Part shown: one piece after another, positions 1 through 11,653 of the stretch
How positions within the stretch are numbered: the first letter of the stretch is position 1
Layout of the letters: the number at the start of each line of letters is the position of its first letter
Assembly: GCA_029931535.1 (NCBI GenBank)
Contig: JAQPZY010001419.1
Location: 1,600,501 to 1,664,500 of the forward strand
DNA: 64,000 nt
Direction of reading: 5' to 3'
From: Margaritifera margaritifera
Taxonomy: Eukaryota; Mollusca; Bivalvia; Unionida; Margaritiferidae
The notes under the pieces: generated by a model
Seen by the model: only the letters and a program-made list of their open reading frames with translations
The model's database searches: none
Told to the model about the DNA's origin: nothing
Translations under genes and position numbers: made by a program

Positions 1-344
1 ATTGTCCATAGGTTTAATATGCCGGTGGGGGCACCATGTCCTCATATGGGGAATTAACATTACACCATAGGATTATATGTGGGGTTACTCAGGCCTCATA
101 TGGGAATGGTAATGTTAAAAATTTCCATTGGTTTATTATGCGTGGGGGGCACTCTGGCCTCATATTGGAATGATAATGTTAAAAATGTCCATTGGTTTCA
201 TATGGTGGGCATTCTGTCCTCATATGGGAATGGTAATGGTAAATTGTGGAGTGTTATAGGCCATTTCCATGTTGAAAAGTTTCTGGCTTCATATGGGAAA
301 TGTAATGTTATAATTTTGGGGATTAATATCCGACACACTTTTTA
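1..344. repeat. Minisatellite, about 60-bp monomer
   Basis: About five to six diverged direct copies. The block cctcatatgg recurs roughly every 55-60 bases (near 40, 93, 150 and 214), each time followed by a gaatggtaatgtt-like segment and a ccattggttt-like segment. The open frame at 79-345 only reads through this repeat and is not taken as a gene. The array runs off the left edge, so its true length is unknown. Confidence 0.75.
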
Positions 345-716
345 ATATACTATCCAACACACCACTTTTTGATTACTATCCAGCACCCCACTTTCTGATT
401 ACTATCCATTTTTTTATTACAATCCAACACCCACTTTTTATTACTATCCAACACCCACATTTTGAATACTATCCAACACCACTTTTTGATTACTATCCAA
501 CACCCACTTTTTGAGTGCTAGCCAACATCCACTTTTGATTACTATCCAACAGCCTCTTTTTAAGTCCTATCCAATATCCCACTTTTTGATTACTATCCAA
601 CACTCACTTTTTGATTACTATCCAAAACACCACTTTTTGATTACTATTCAACACCCACTATTTGAGTACAATCCAACACCCACTTTTTGAATACTATACA
701 ACACGCAGTATCTAGT
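345..716. repeat. Minisatellite, about 26-bp monomer
   Basis: Around 14 copies of a 25-27 bp unit with core actttttgattactatccaa. Copies differ by small indels and substitutions. It directly abuts the preceding 60-bp array and lies upstream (in plus coordinates) of the element A relic. No coding signal is seen. Confidence 0.85.
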
Positions 717-1199
717 AACCAAAACTTAGATCTTTATACTTACAAACAGACAAACATACTATCACACAAGAGAGGCATAGGATGTTAAAAGAAGGGGATA
801 AATATACACATACTATCACACACAAATAAGGCAATGGTAGGCAATATACCCACAAACATAAGAGAGTGGATTTTAAGTTTTAGTTGTTTTGTAAACATAC
901 AACATATAGTGTGGCAATGATTTTGAGTAGTATCTCTCATTTCCAAGTGATTTCGGCGACCCTGAAAAGGGCTGGATTTTTTCAGTCACCACTCTCCACC
1001 TCCCAGGTCGAGCTCCACTTTTAACACATCTACTCCATCGATCCCCACCGCAAGGATTAATGGATATGGGAGGGAAAAAGTTAGGATGGAGGTTCAGGCT
1101 CCTGATGTTGTTGCTTTTGCAGTTGCCATTGAAAGAACATATTGTATTGTCCCTTCTGTTTCTTCTTTTTGTTTTCTTTTTTCTTTCTCCATTTATTCC
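717..1199. other. Non-coding flank between minisatellite and capsid relic
   Basis: No open frame of note. It contains a segment (about 735-960) that resembles the sequence at 4690-4830 on the other side of element A: tacaaaca / actatcac / caag motifs, then a ggcaat...agt.tctc...ttccaag block and an aaagggctg motif, all in the same order and orientation. This may be an old element-associated repeat. Confidence 0.4.
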
Positions 1200-2801
1200 T
1201 CCAGTAAGGAGACTACTAACTCTTTAGCTGTTTGGAAATGGCCCATTCCTCTCATGTAAGCTCCCCTATATGAATGTAGTTCCATACCTTCCACTTGGAC
1301 TTGGAGATCCTACACATACTACAACTCGACCGTCACTGTGTTCGCTAGAGCTACTGCAAATTGAAGTTCCACATGAAGTTGTCCCAGTTTTATAGGGTGG
1401 ATATGTCCCTCGTCGTAGCCTTGGTTTGGAGTGAAATCAAAACCCCACTAAGCATATCCTCCTGTATAATCGTCATGCGAAATGCCGTGGCTGCTGTTGT
1501 TACGTAACTGTCCTGTGGCTTCAAACAGTGTCAAGTAAGATCTCAAGCAATTTTTCTGGGCAAAGTTAGGTTCAAAGGGTCTGGTACTAAATGTCTGGCC
1601 ATCTCAGGTGACTTCTGTCTTGGACACGTTGAAATGATGGAACTCGAAAGGATTTTGATTCATTGCTCAGTTTAGGGCCGTATTGTGGATGATGTCAGTG
1701 AGCACACGTTTTGGCAGCTGTCCTTGGAATGCATGATATTCGATCTGGGATCAGAGTCCCGAAGCTATAATGATGGTTTTGACTTCCACTCGTCGTAGAG
1801 GATACTTGGCTGTCGTTCCGCTCAGAATGTGACTAATGTCATTTCCCACTTTAGGTAAGACTTCCACACGTCGCACGTAAAATCTGGCTTCTTGGATACT
1901 CGTTTTTGTACTCTTTAATATTAGTCATCAAATGGAATACGGTACTACTTAGATTCAATATCAGACGTACGTCCACTCCATTCAACAAATACTTGTCTTG
2001 CAATCACATGTCCCAATGCAAACGATCCATCATTTCTAAACAGCGTCCTTGTTTGATTTTCTTTTGTGGTTGCTAAATCTAACATTTTGAGGATCGTCAT
2101 CCGCAGTCAACTCAGTGTCGTTGAACTTGTCCAAAGTGTCAGGTTTCCATGCCACTGAAGTATCCATATGTTTGTTCTTGGCTTCTCTGTATGTCAGGAG
2201 ATTTTCCAGGTACTCTCAGTAAGAGTTAGTGTCCAAGCTGCTTCTTACTAGTCTGTTATTCAAATTCAAGTTCACTTCACTGTAGAATGAAATAGTTGAC
2301 GGAAGCTACTCTGGCATTGGCGCCCGTATTGCTGTTGTCCACTTTGAGAACTTTAACTTTCAGGTACATGTAACTGTTACTCATATCTATGTAATCTTCG
2401 GTTTGTCCTTTGATTTCAAATTCGATAGGTGCTGAGGTGGTCAAAATGACACAGGATGAAATTCTACTAATTGGGATTCTTGCATCGTCATCATCGTCGG
2501 TGGCATGGTAAGTAGATAGAGTTCTGACTTGGAAACATTCGCAAAAATCTCGGTGCATCATTTTCGATTTTTTCCCCCAGTTATTAATAAAAACATTCAA
2601 TTCTCTGACAGTTGTTCTTCTTTTCTTATTATTTTCCTGGGCGGCAGTGTTTCTATGACGTCTGAAGAGTTTTTGACGTCTCTTACTGCCTTGTCCTTGC
2701 TGTGACGTAGAGGATGAATTAATGACTTGGCCAGAAGTGTGAAGCGAATTTATAGAGATGTCTAGGTGCCTTAGTTGGTCTTTTCCTGCTTGAATCAACA
2801 C
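1200..2801 (-). pseudogene. Element A: Polinton major capsid protein relic
   Basis: Remnant of the double-jelly-roll major capsid protein of Polinton/Maverick elements, the family annotated in many invertebrates as F54H12.2-like. The best open segment is 2277-2801 (174 codons, start at 2801). It carries a basic N-terminal stretch and then the strongly family-like start of the first jelly roll, around residues 125-150 (IEFEIKGQTEDYIDMSNSY). Further down the minus strand, family-like segments reappear in other frames: a LENLLTY-like block near 2200, an LLNGVDV block near 2000 and an ALANTVTV block near 1340. At least several frameshifts and stops separate them, so no protein can be made. In intact elements the protein forms the icosahedral shell. 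Its place after the penton-like and small capsid genes matches the family's gene order. Confidence 0.8.
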
Positions 2802-2816
2802 ATTTTATTTTCCTGC

Positions 2817-3000
2817 TTACATCAAGGCTTCTTTAGGACTTTGTTGTTCGATGAGTACGTTTTGGAGAAATTCTTTTCCTTGCGTGAAAGCTGCATCTTT
2901 TAAAGCATGCAATCCTCGAGTGACCATAGGTTTCAAGATGGGTGCTACCGTGCGAAAAGCTGATTTGAACATATCTCCTAAACTACGTCTTCGTTGTCAT
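2817..3000 (-). pseudogene. Element A: small basic capsid-associated protein
   Basis: An open segment of about 60 codons without a usable start, ending with a stop at 2817-2819, only 16 bases before the capsid gene start. It reads LGDMFKSAFRTVAPILKP followed by an amphipathic, lysine-rich stretch. In Polintons a short protein of this composition (a pX-like or pVI-like capsid-interior protein) sits between the penton and major capsid genes, and that is the basis for the call. The 5' end is lost: an in-frame stop lies just upstream. The open frame on the opposite strand at 2851-3045 is a shadow of this gene. Confidence 0.6.
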
Positions 3001-3019
3001 CCGACTCCTTGGTACACAA

Positions 3020-3915
3020 TATACATCCTTTACCATTCGCTATAGAATCGATTTGGAAAATGTAGTTTCAGGGTGACTTTTCCTTTGGAGAATACAATAG
3101 TTTGTCCAAGATCTCCTTTTCTACTAGTATTGGCACTTTCAAAATACGATTTACTGACAGGAAGATAATGAGGATGTACAAATTCTCGGTGAACATGATA
3201 CGTGTTTCCTTCTTAATTCTAAGCAACTATGGCAGATCCACTTTGAAAAGAATGACTCAGAAACAGAGCAGCTGTGTTTCCTACGACGTTATACTCAACG
3301 ACATCAGACAACACATACATCAAATTCAGTTCTTCGTTTAACTGGATAGGGAAGCGAAAATACTTGAAAAAGTGATCGTTGTTGTGAATGTCTTTTGAGT
3401 GCGGTGATCTGTACAAGTTTCCGTCCAGAATAGCAAACAAAGTAAGAGAAATCTGATAGATCGCATTTTGCTGTTGGAAAATTACATTTTAAGATGGTGA
3501 GCAATTTTATGGTGCTCAATCAGTACTCTTCAGCGAGCTTTCACTTTGCCAAACTGATCTTTGAACATAGCTCCAATCATTTCAATGAGATGTTGAGCAT
3601 GAAAATAAAATCCTGCAGGAATTTTCATGGAATAGATATTGAATTTGAGATTTGCTGGTGATGGTGTTTTGGATTCGTAAATCAGAGCATCATTTTTGTC
3701 CAAGTGTTCTTGAATTTGTTCGTTGAATATTTTGACGAGGAAAGTGGTTTGATGTCCAACCACATTTGTGACTTGAGTAGGATACATTATTTCTACCAAA
3801 GTTACTTCTCAATGAGCTGCATCATCCAGTTCTATGGCCTGGGGTAAGTTGGATGTGAAACAACATAAAGTATTGTTGGGAAACAGATCCATAGAACTGT
3901 CACTAAATAAAATTG
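3020..3915 (-). pseudogene. Element A: penton-like minor capsid protein relic
   Basis: Minor capsid (penton-base-like, single jelly roll) protein of Polintons, broken into at least three frames. The 5' part begins near 3915 and has an FPNNTL block followed by an in-frame stop. The segment 3530-3799 continues with a VEIMYPTQ block and, near residue 60, IPAGFYFHAQHLIEMI. Both blocks are typical of the family's N-terminal half. The segment 3219-3440 has LMYVLSDVVEYNVVGNTAAL, typical of its C-terminal half. A last frame from about 3200 to 3020 shows the terminal strand region (FSKGKVTLKLHF). It lies just upstream of the small basic protein and the major capsid gene on the same strand, as expected. 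Confidence 0.75.
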
Positions 3916-3919
3916 ATTA

Positions 3920-4360
3920 TTCGTGGTTCGATGGTTCTGGTCTCCAAAGAGTCACTCGTTGTCAATAGAGAATGATTTTCTAAATGTTAGAGAAGGGGGA
4001 TGCTACTGTGATTGGAAGAATTATTGTTTTGATACTACTGTTGTTGTGGTTACAGTCTGTATGTTAGAGAAGGGGGATGCTACTGTGATTGGAAGAATTA
4101 TTGTTTTGATATTACTGTTGTTGTGGTTACAGTCTGTATATTTCAATGAAGGACTGGGAAGAAGATAATCAATAAAATAGTCCACAGTTGTTTATCTCCT
4201 TATTCCAATGCTTGCTCCAAAGACACAATACACCACAAAGATTTAGCAGAAAAAGACGATTTGATTTTTAGGGACAGGTTCTCCACACCACAACCTCAGT
4301 GGTTGTTGTTGTTGCTGTTTTTGTTGTTCTTATAAAGATGAACTCTGTGATGTAGCTGTG
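3920..4360. other. Spacer with a 77-78-bp tandem duplication
   Basis: Between the integrase tail and the penton relic. Positions about 3985-4062 and 4063-4140 are two nearly identical copies of a unit starting tgttagagaagggggatgc. They differ at one base (atactactg versus atattactg). This duplication creates a short open frame at 3923-4168 on the plus strand that I do not regard as a gene. A gttgttgtt-rich stretch follows at 4295-4335. Confidence 0.7.
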
Positions 4361-4361
4361 C

Positions 4362-4640
4362 TTAACGGCATGTAGGTAACTTCTTTTTATAGTCAATGAA
4401 TTGTGAAGCAGCAATCCGAGAATCGAAACTGGGTGGATATCCTATCCAACGAATCACCACTCCTTGGAGTCGATGGTTTCTCACTTTATGTGTTCTATGA
4501 TCGACAGTGCTTTCGATATCGTACACGCCGTCTTCTTTCTTAGTTACTCGTTGTAACTCGGGCAAGTAAAAAGTTCCTTTTATCACTTCTTTGTCAATAT
4601 CTTCCAATTTATAGTTTTGTTGTACTAATGCGAACCAAAT
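4362..4640 (-). pseudogene. Element A: chromodomain integrase C-terminus
   Basis: C-terminal end of a retrovirus-like integrase of the Polinton type (F54H12.3-like). From about residue 32 of the open frame that starts at 4730, the sequence has a YKLEDIDKEVIKGTFYLPEL block, the usual linker after the catalytic core. A chromodomain-like module ending VIRWIGYPPSFDS follows, whose aromatic residues and W-x-G-Y-P signature fit chromodomains. The reading frame stops at 4362. The catalytic DDE core is absent: upstream of about 4640 the sequence changes to a repeat-like segment (4690-4730), so the gene is truncated by rearrangement or insertion. Confidence 0.75.
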
Positions 4641-4686
4641 CTCCTGTGTTTCTTTTTTTTTTCTTGGAGGATGCCCCAGACGCAAG

Positions 4687-4901
4687 CATTGCTTGCAGAC
4701 ACTATACCTACAAACATACTTATCACGCAAGTGGGGTAATTGTAATGGACGGATTATGTTTTTGTTTCATTTGGCAATCATTTATGTAGTGTCTCTTTTC
4801 CAAGAGGTCTAAGGGATTGTGGAAAGGGCTGTATATGTCTATGTCTTTCAGAAGAAAAAACAAAGAACATAAGTATGTTTGTAGGTATAGCGTGTGTAAG
4901 C
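4687..4901. repeat. Short inverted repeat, about 35 bp arms
   Basis: The left arm near 4690-4725 contains actatacctacaaacatac. The right arm near 4867-4901 contains its approximate reverse complement (gtatgtttgtaggtatag). The arms are about 140 bp apart, and the right arm is directly followed by a TA microsatellite. The region could be the edge of element A or part of the flanking repeat family. Confidence 0.6.
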
Positions 4902-4907
4902 TGATCG

Positions 4908-4908
<1 letters not shown>

Positions 4909-4968
<60 letters not shown>
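4909..4968. repeat. (TA)n microsatellite, about 30 units
   Basis: Uninterrupted alternating TA. It forms the left partner of the tRNA-derived repeat copy that follows. The open frame across it is an artefact of the Tyr-Ile reading of TA repeats. Confidence 0.97.
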
Positions 4969-4973
<5 letters not shown>

Positions 4974-5095
4974 ATTATAGTCAGATGTTAGAAATATAGA
5001 TATCTCAAAGGTCTTGACGTGTCAAATTGTTTCATACATTCTAAAAAGTAAGTTATGCATTTAGAAAAAGCGTAGTATTAATATACATATATACT

Positions 5096-5456
5096 CCAAA
5101 CAGAGCGGAAAGTGTTATCCCTGGATCCTACATGAGGATGCGTGATAATACAGAGTGAAATTACTATATATTGAGAAAGAATTTTATCATACAGGTCATA
5201 TTCCTACGACATAAATAAATTAATACTAATTTATATATGCTTTGATTTCTGCCATAGGAATTCAGAGTGACTGTGTATTACCAGCGACTAAGTTTCATCC
5301 TTTTTTTTGGGATGTGTGCATGGTCGAGGGAGTATAGTAGTACGTGCGAGCAGGCAAGGCGATTGTTGCTGAAACCCGCAGAGCTGGATTTGAGTCTCGG
5401 TAGGGAACGAATTAAAAAGTTATCTAACCTGTATGATATTATTCTTTCTCAATTAA
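5096..5456 (+). repeat. tRNA-derived interspersed repeat (SINE-like), copy 1
   Basis: Starts with an acagagcggaaagtg block. It includes a tRNA-like module at 5311-5410 with a degenerate A-box region (ggtcgagggagtatagtag) and a B-box-like segment (ctggatttgagtctcgg, about 5384-5400). It ends in a long TA tract. The same blocks occur in the same order at 58536-58895, where the tRNA-like module is better preserved. Pol III-type internal promoters with a tRNA head suggest a SINE (inference). This copy is degenerate and not a functional tRNA. Confidence 0.7.

Positions 5457-5549
<93 letters not shown>
5457..5549. repeat. (AT)n microsatellite
   Basis: About 46 AT units with one ttt interruption near 5476. 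It forms the 3' tail of repeat copy 1. Confidence 0.97.
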
Positions 5550-5553
<4 letters not shown>

Positions 5554-6160
5554 TAAAATTAAATCTTTTTGATGTGATCGTGCCATGTCTTTTTATCTTC
5601 GGTGGAACCCTGTTACATTGAACTCTGATTGATATAAGTTTCTAATACAGAGAAGTATTATTTTTGTCCCACTGTTTTGGCAATCAGTGCAGTGTTTGTC
5701 AAGCCCGCATTAGCGGCAGCTCAGCATAACATCACTTGGGCATGTGTGTCCATCCGTACACACCATACATTAACCTTCGTATTAAAAGTTTTTACTTTCA
5801 TTTTATTTTAACACCATTTTACCACAACCTCTTCGGATTTTAATATAGCTCCAGGATGCACTTATCTAGCTGAATAAATGCCTTCATTATTGAGACTGGC
5901 TCAACAAGCAAGCCATGGTCAGCTTCTTGTTTTTAAATTTCAAAACTTTGTGATCTTTGACTATTTTGAACACAACCTTTTTAATGCTATTGTGCGGAGT
6001 CCTTTTGACACAGACAAGTGAAATCGGATAAGAATGTTTGTATGCATGCATATGCAGATGACCTGATTATATTTTCTGGCCACTAAAGCCCACATTAGTG
6101 GAAAGTAATACATAGCAATCAGTGAGACATAACAATCACATTTAAATGGTGTCAGAGGTA
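5550..6160. other. Non-coding, nothing recognised
   Basis: AT-rich sequence with no credible open frame, hairpin or tandem array. A possible continuation of the diverged interspersed repeat begins around 6160. Confidence 0.5.
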
Positions 6161-6620
6161 TCACCAATTTGTTAAAGTTTTGGTAACAGGTTTTCATTTG
6201 CAAATGTTTTCTAAACCCCTTGTTAGATTCTCATATTACTTTGGCATTATTATGAAGGTAAGACAATTCATTCTACGACATGCTCGTTTGCAGCTCTTAC
6301 ATTGGGATCAATGTCATAATCATCAAAAACTTGCATTAAGGTTTTGGTTACAGGTTTTGCATTTGGTTATGTTTCCGAAACCCCTTGATAAATTGTCTTC
6401 ATACTTGGGATGAATGATTATGAAGCAAAATTCTTTTTACGACATGCTTGCTAACCCTTTGTATCTTGGGGTCAACACCACAGTCATGTAAACTCCGCAT
6501 TTTGGTTTAAGTTTCTTTGTGTGTTTATATTTTATAAAGCCCTTGATGGATTTTCTTCATTTTTGTGGATGAATCAATATGAAGTTAAAACAGCATTCTC
6601 CGACTTACTCACTCTACCTT
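6160..6620. repeat. Diverged tandem repeat, about 160-bp period
   Basis: Three diverged copies. Each has a ttaaggttttggttacagg-like block, an aaccccttg or aagcccttga block (near 6216, 6380 and 6540), then ttcat...ttgggatgaat and tgaagcaaaattc-like blocks. The short open frames at 5961-6203 and 6180-6413 fall within it and are not credited as genes. Confidence 0.65.
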
Positions 6621-6989
6621 TTGACCATGTGGTCAAGGTCACCTGTTCAAGATCATTGCTTTGATTGTGGGATTGACATGCATGCCCCGGCCTTCTTGTT
6701 ATAAATTTTATAACTTTTTAAACTTAGACCTTTTTGTACAAAATCTATATTACAATTTGTAGTGATTTTCAATTTGCAAGCCTCAAAGTTACTTTTTTGT
6801 CAAACACCATGAATGATTTGTTCAAATTAACCTTGCATTTGTAAATAAATAATTTCTTTTCATAGTGCTTTGCTGTATTAATTGCCCAGAAATATAGTGA
6901 ATTCACTATTTTTGTATTGGTACAAATTGTTATATGCCCGCCATGTTAAGTTATGATGTTGTCCGTCCATCTGTTATCAGTTTCGTTCC

Positions 6990-7440
6990 TACACAATAGC
7001 TCGAATTGTCCACCATCTGCAGTTACCAAACTTTGTGGATGGATTGCAGTTGGCGTGAGAAAGAACACCGTTAATTTTGTGGTTAACGGTCATGATCAAT
7101 TTGAATGAAAGAAGAAAAATGTCTTCTGCACAATAACTTTAGTTCTCCATTATTTACAGTTACTAAACTTTGTAGACGGCTTGCACTTTGAGTGTGGAAG
7201 AGCTCGATTAATTTTGGGTTCAAAAGGTCAAAGTTACTATGATTGAAGGAAGGAAAATGGTTTCTGCACATTAGCATTAGTTCAACATCGCAGACATGAA
7301 CCAAACTTTGTGGATGCCTTCAACTTGAGATAAGAAAGAAGCCCATCTATTTTGAGGTCAAATGTCAAGGTCACTGTAACTGAAATAAGAACAATAGTAT
7401 CTGCACAAAAATTGCAGTTATCGACATAGAGGACCATTAA
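6990..7440. repeat. Diverged tandem repeat, about 135-bp period
   Basis: At least three copies. The block ccaaactttgtggatgg recurs near 7026, 7161 (ctaaactttgtagacgg) and 7298. Each is followed by an aagaa/ggaag-rich block, a tcaa..gtcaa.gttact block and a tctgcacaa block. Confidence 0.7.
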
Positions 7441-8270
7441 ACTCTGACAGACATATATTGTACATAATAGGCATTCTCTTGCTTAGAAAGTTCTGTGTTT
7501 TAAAAACATATCTTGCATAATTTACTTTTTGTGGTCACTTCTACTAAACATAAAATAAATATTCCTATGTCTAAATGTCCCATCTTGATTTTTATATAAT
7601 TCCATTTTAAAATAAAATATATGCTGATAATACTTTACCATCTCCCATCAGTTTGAAAACATCAGATTCTGAATACGTGTTTTTACATTCATAGTCATTG
7701 TGCATGATGTGGGGGTGGGTGGGGGTGGGTGGATGTGTGTGTGTTTAGAACTTGGACATGTATGATGTATAAGACAATATATCAAATAGGAATGTCATGT
7801 AGACATTTTAAGTGACACCCGTTGTCAGAATAATAATAAAAATTACCTTTGACTTGAGTGAACGTCAAGTGCAACAGTTGTGTACTGTCTTTTAGTGACC
7901 TTTCTTTCAAAAGTAAAAAGACGGTGTGGTAAAGGGAAGTATTAATGGCAGTTTTGACTCCATTTTATTTATAAATATCTTAAGTCCTGCAGTACTTTAA
8001 ATTCCTTTTCTCAGTGGAAAACTCTTAAGCTACTTAGTTTAGACTATGATCACGTGAAAGAAAGAATTCCTAAACATATTTGTTCCCATTTTATAGCAAT
8101 CAGCTAACCTCCACACCAACTATATTCTAATATATTTTCTTCTTAAAAAATAACATGCATAAAGCCAGTGCAAATCAATAAAAAAGTTGATTATTAGTAT
8201 TTAAACTTATGCACAACATAAAGCTGACCTTTAGTGTTAATATTGATGTAGCTTTATTCCTTGGTTTCAA
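7441..8270. other. Non-coding, GT-rich patch
   Basis: No gene seen. Contains a short G- and GT-rich run at about 7710-7742 (gggggtgggt repeats) in otherwise AT-rich DNA. Confidence 0.5.
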
Positions 8271-8274
8271 GTAT

Positions 8275-8410
8275 TAAGGTGAGAAAAAAAATCTCAATAT
8301 AGCTTTTGATTTATGCATTTGTATTCTGTAGCATAAATGTGAGATAAATCTCAATACAGTTTTTGATGTTTACACTTTTATTCTGTAGCATAAAGGTCAT
8401 TTAAAGATAA
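8275..8410. repeat. Two-copy 60-bp direct repeat
   Basis: Two adjacent copies sharing aatctcaata, agcttttgat or agtttttgat, and ttctgtagcataaa blocks in the same order. Confidence 0.6.
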
Positions 8411-8543
8411 AGATCCATTGTTCGCCTTTATGCCAGCATAAAACTCTTACTTTATGGAAAAAATGCCAAGTATAAAGATACAGAAAGTTAAATAAAGCTT
8501 ACAATTATATCACATTTATGCAAGGATAAATTTACAGTTTTAT

Positions 8544-8737
8544 TTAGTGATGGAATCCGTCATTAAAGTGTGTGGCGACATTAGATGGAAAAGATCGATC
8601 AATAAAGTTATTTATGTCAAATTTATGTTTGTTCATGTGTTTAGATACTTGCTGACGGGTTTGACCAACATACTGAATGCCAAACTTTTTACAAGTTATC
8701 AAATAAATAACATTTGAAGTTGTAAAATTACAATACT
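8544..8737 (-). pseudogene. Penelope-like element GIY-YIG endonuclease fragment
   Basis: Reading the minus strand from about 8737 to the stop at 8544-8546 gives an open segment of about 60 codons. It contains NVIYLITCKKFGIQYVGQT, where the spaced I-Y and Y-V-G residues match the GIY-YIG nuclease signature. Downstream come a basic helix and a VATHF block. In animals this domain with a V-I-Y-L-I-x-C lead is typical of the C-terminal endonuclease of Penelope-like retroelements. The reverse transcriptase part is not seen upstream (8740-9000), so this is a 3' fragment. The frame itself is intact, although no start is present. Confidence 0.7.
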
Positions 8738-8739
8738 TG

Positions 8740-11582
8740 AATCAAACAATTTGTAAATGCGTTTTTCAAACGACAAAAATCCACCACGATCCATTACTAA
8801 TGTATGTTTACATATGGTAACCTATTCAGAATATACTATCAATCGTCTCTTACATGTAATATGCTATTTTGGTGATCTGACAGGGATGCTATCCAAGCCT
8901 GACACTAGAAAGTTGAGCAAAACTGGAATTTTTAATACGTTAAGATCTGAATTAACAGCTCAGTTTGATTCCATTAATGCCCACAAAAGCATTTCACTGT
9001 AATAATGTGAATGTTTAGCGCATTTAAGTAGTGTAATACAACGTGTCAACATATTTAATCTCATGAAATTAAAATGAATAAATTTTATGTATTGTAACTT
9101 TATATTAGAGTACTAACACGACATTATGGTTGGTTTTTAAATACAGCGGGTCTATTAAATTTAGCTGAACTATTCATCAAAAAGTAACACAACTATTCCT
9201 ATCAAAGCAATTATCAGAGATCACACTCTAAAATGTTCAGTTCTGGAATGTTATATAACAACTTAAAACGGCTGTGGTATTTGTCCATGAAACTGCAGTT
9301 GTTATCTCTTCTTTCTCCCCCCAACCCCCCCTCCCCCCCCCCCCCCAAAAAAAAGAGAAAAGTTGGCATCTTCTAGCATTGGTCGATTTTATATATTTAT
9401 ATATTACTGTAAAATATTTTTAGTAAACATTGAGAGATCCGACTGGACCTGAGACGATCTAAAACAGTTACAGTCATTTAGTACTAGTAATAATCACACC
9501 AACATACGTTACGAGTAGGCTAAATACTTCTGGTTTTTCGACCGTGACTGTATGTCTCCACTGATTTCAACAATCCGCCTATGTGTTTCGAGAAATCAGA
9601 TCAATTTAGACAAGAAAACCTCTACAGTCAGATAGCTGCTACTTCGGTGTATTTGGTGCGCTTCAACATTTTCGCGAAACATTGAAGTATAGTAGAATCA
9701 TGGGCAAAGCTTGCTGCGAATCCGACGCTGCCATCTTGAAAATAAAACACCTCGTCTGAAGAAAGTTTTTGCTTCTAATTTCTCTAAAAGCAATGTTGGT
9801 TGAAAACGATGTAGCACACAAAATTCACACAAGTAACATCTATCTACCTAAACTGGTTTTATTTATTTATTTATTTTATTTATTTATTTATACATCGAAA
9901 CATATATCGGGATCTGGTGATATGCAATGCATATAAGTACCCTTTTCCTTTGGTTTTCTTGTCTGAGCGGGTCTGAATGTTTTCAAACACTTCTACTGAT
10001 TGTTTTAATCAGCTGAGATTCAAAGCTGATGCAGAAAACCCTGAAGAGATCCAAAAGCCCGTTGCCAATTGCGCCTATTTGTGGACCACCTCGAACCATA
10101 GTTGTTTTAACTTAGGGTCTAATTTAACAGCCATATAAAGTCTGGTTTCTGTTACGCGCACGAAGATGAATAATATTTTTCATTAAATTGTAGATATATG
10201 CGCTAAATCTTGCTGGTGCTGGTGTATGAAATATGTGATGATATTAATACACGTTACAGAAAAAATGGTACGAAACTGGGCAATGGAACAATGTGGCCAA
10301 GAAAGATTACATCCGTGACAGGATTTGTACATCAGAAAGTACTTGTCTCGTGGACAAGTGGCTTTTAAAAAGGACTTATCAAGCTCTACAACCGCTTTTA
10401 CACGGTGTATTTGATTCTGGGTTTCATTGTGGGGTTTTTACAGCTCTGATTTTAGATGTATATAATCATTTGAAAAACACAACTGTAAAATTTTAGTTTT
10501 GTCTTTCTCTCTGAAAAGTAGCTTTTTAGATATTTCATAGAACTAACGAATAGCTGCAAGTTGATTAGTTACCCGTGAAAACCCGAATGTTTTTAAAAAA
10601 GAAATGAAATATATATTGAGAGCTAGGAAAGATGCATTGATTATTTTTTAAATGGAAAGCCCATGAAAATTGTATTATTTGATAGATATTCATAAATAAA
10701 GAAAATGCAATGAAGTTCAGAAAAATTCATTATTATGAAAATAAAAACGTATTTTGGTTCAGACTTGTGAAAATCTAGCATATCTACCTTTGAGTCTTGC
10801 ACCTCCATTTTGCAGCGGTAAAATGTATGAATGGCATGAAAGCATTAGAGATCTTCGAATGATTCGTTGCGTCAGATGGTATGTTTGTGTTCATTGCAGT
10901 GCTATAGACACAACAGCTACGAATGTTATTCGTGTGAAATATTTTCATAAAATCAAACATTTACTCAAACTAAATTCTTCTTGCTTTTAGCTTAACTGTG
11001 CCTCTTGTTTGCCAAAGGGGATTTCAGTTTTTGATGATTTCCAACCCCGAGTGAAAGTACAAAGTTGATTCTGTGATCGCCAGAGCCGGAGCTATCACCT
11101 GTAAACAGATAATTCGTGTTTTTTGTGTGTGTTTTTTTTTTCTGGGATGAAAATCAAGCTTCAGCATCATAATTGTCTTACTACTAAGTAAACAGTTTGT
11201 TATTTTTGGCATGGAAGTACAGTAATCACGAGTTACAACTGCGTAATACTTGTAACCATTGTAATCAAAACGATTTTGTGACGTCACAGTCAGGGTCTAA
11301 TGGCGATGGACCGCAACATTGATAATAAGGTTCTTTATTTCGTAGAAATGCAACAAAAAATATTCTGTACTGATGTAGATATTATATAAAATGTGACTCC
11401 TATATACTATATGTAAGGAATATATGTAATATGTAAGGAATAAAATGCAGCATGGACTTAATCCTTTAACTGCAAATCAGCAGAAGAATAAGAATAATAA
11501 ATGGAAACGGGAAGTATGCAGTGTAAAGATTAATGCAACATTTTATTTTAGATGAAATTTGTTATATTAAGTTTTCAAGTTT

Positions 11583-11584
<2 letters not shown>
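8740..11584. other. Non-coding stretch upstream of the PLPP gene
   Basis: No credible coding frame: the ORFs here are short and lack family features. It contains a C-tract running into an A-tract (about 9325-9353, C14 then A8) and an AT-rich ttatttattta run at 9859-9890. I see no promoter motif that can be assigned. Confidence 0.5.

Positions 11585-11649
<65 letters not shown>
11585..11649. repeat. (AT)n microsatellite
   Basis: About 32 uninterrupted AT units, roughly 0.6 kb upstream of PLPP exon 1. Confidence 0.97.
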
Positions 11650-11653
<4 letters not shown>

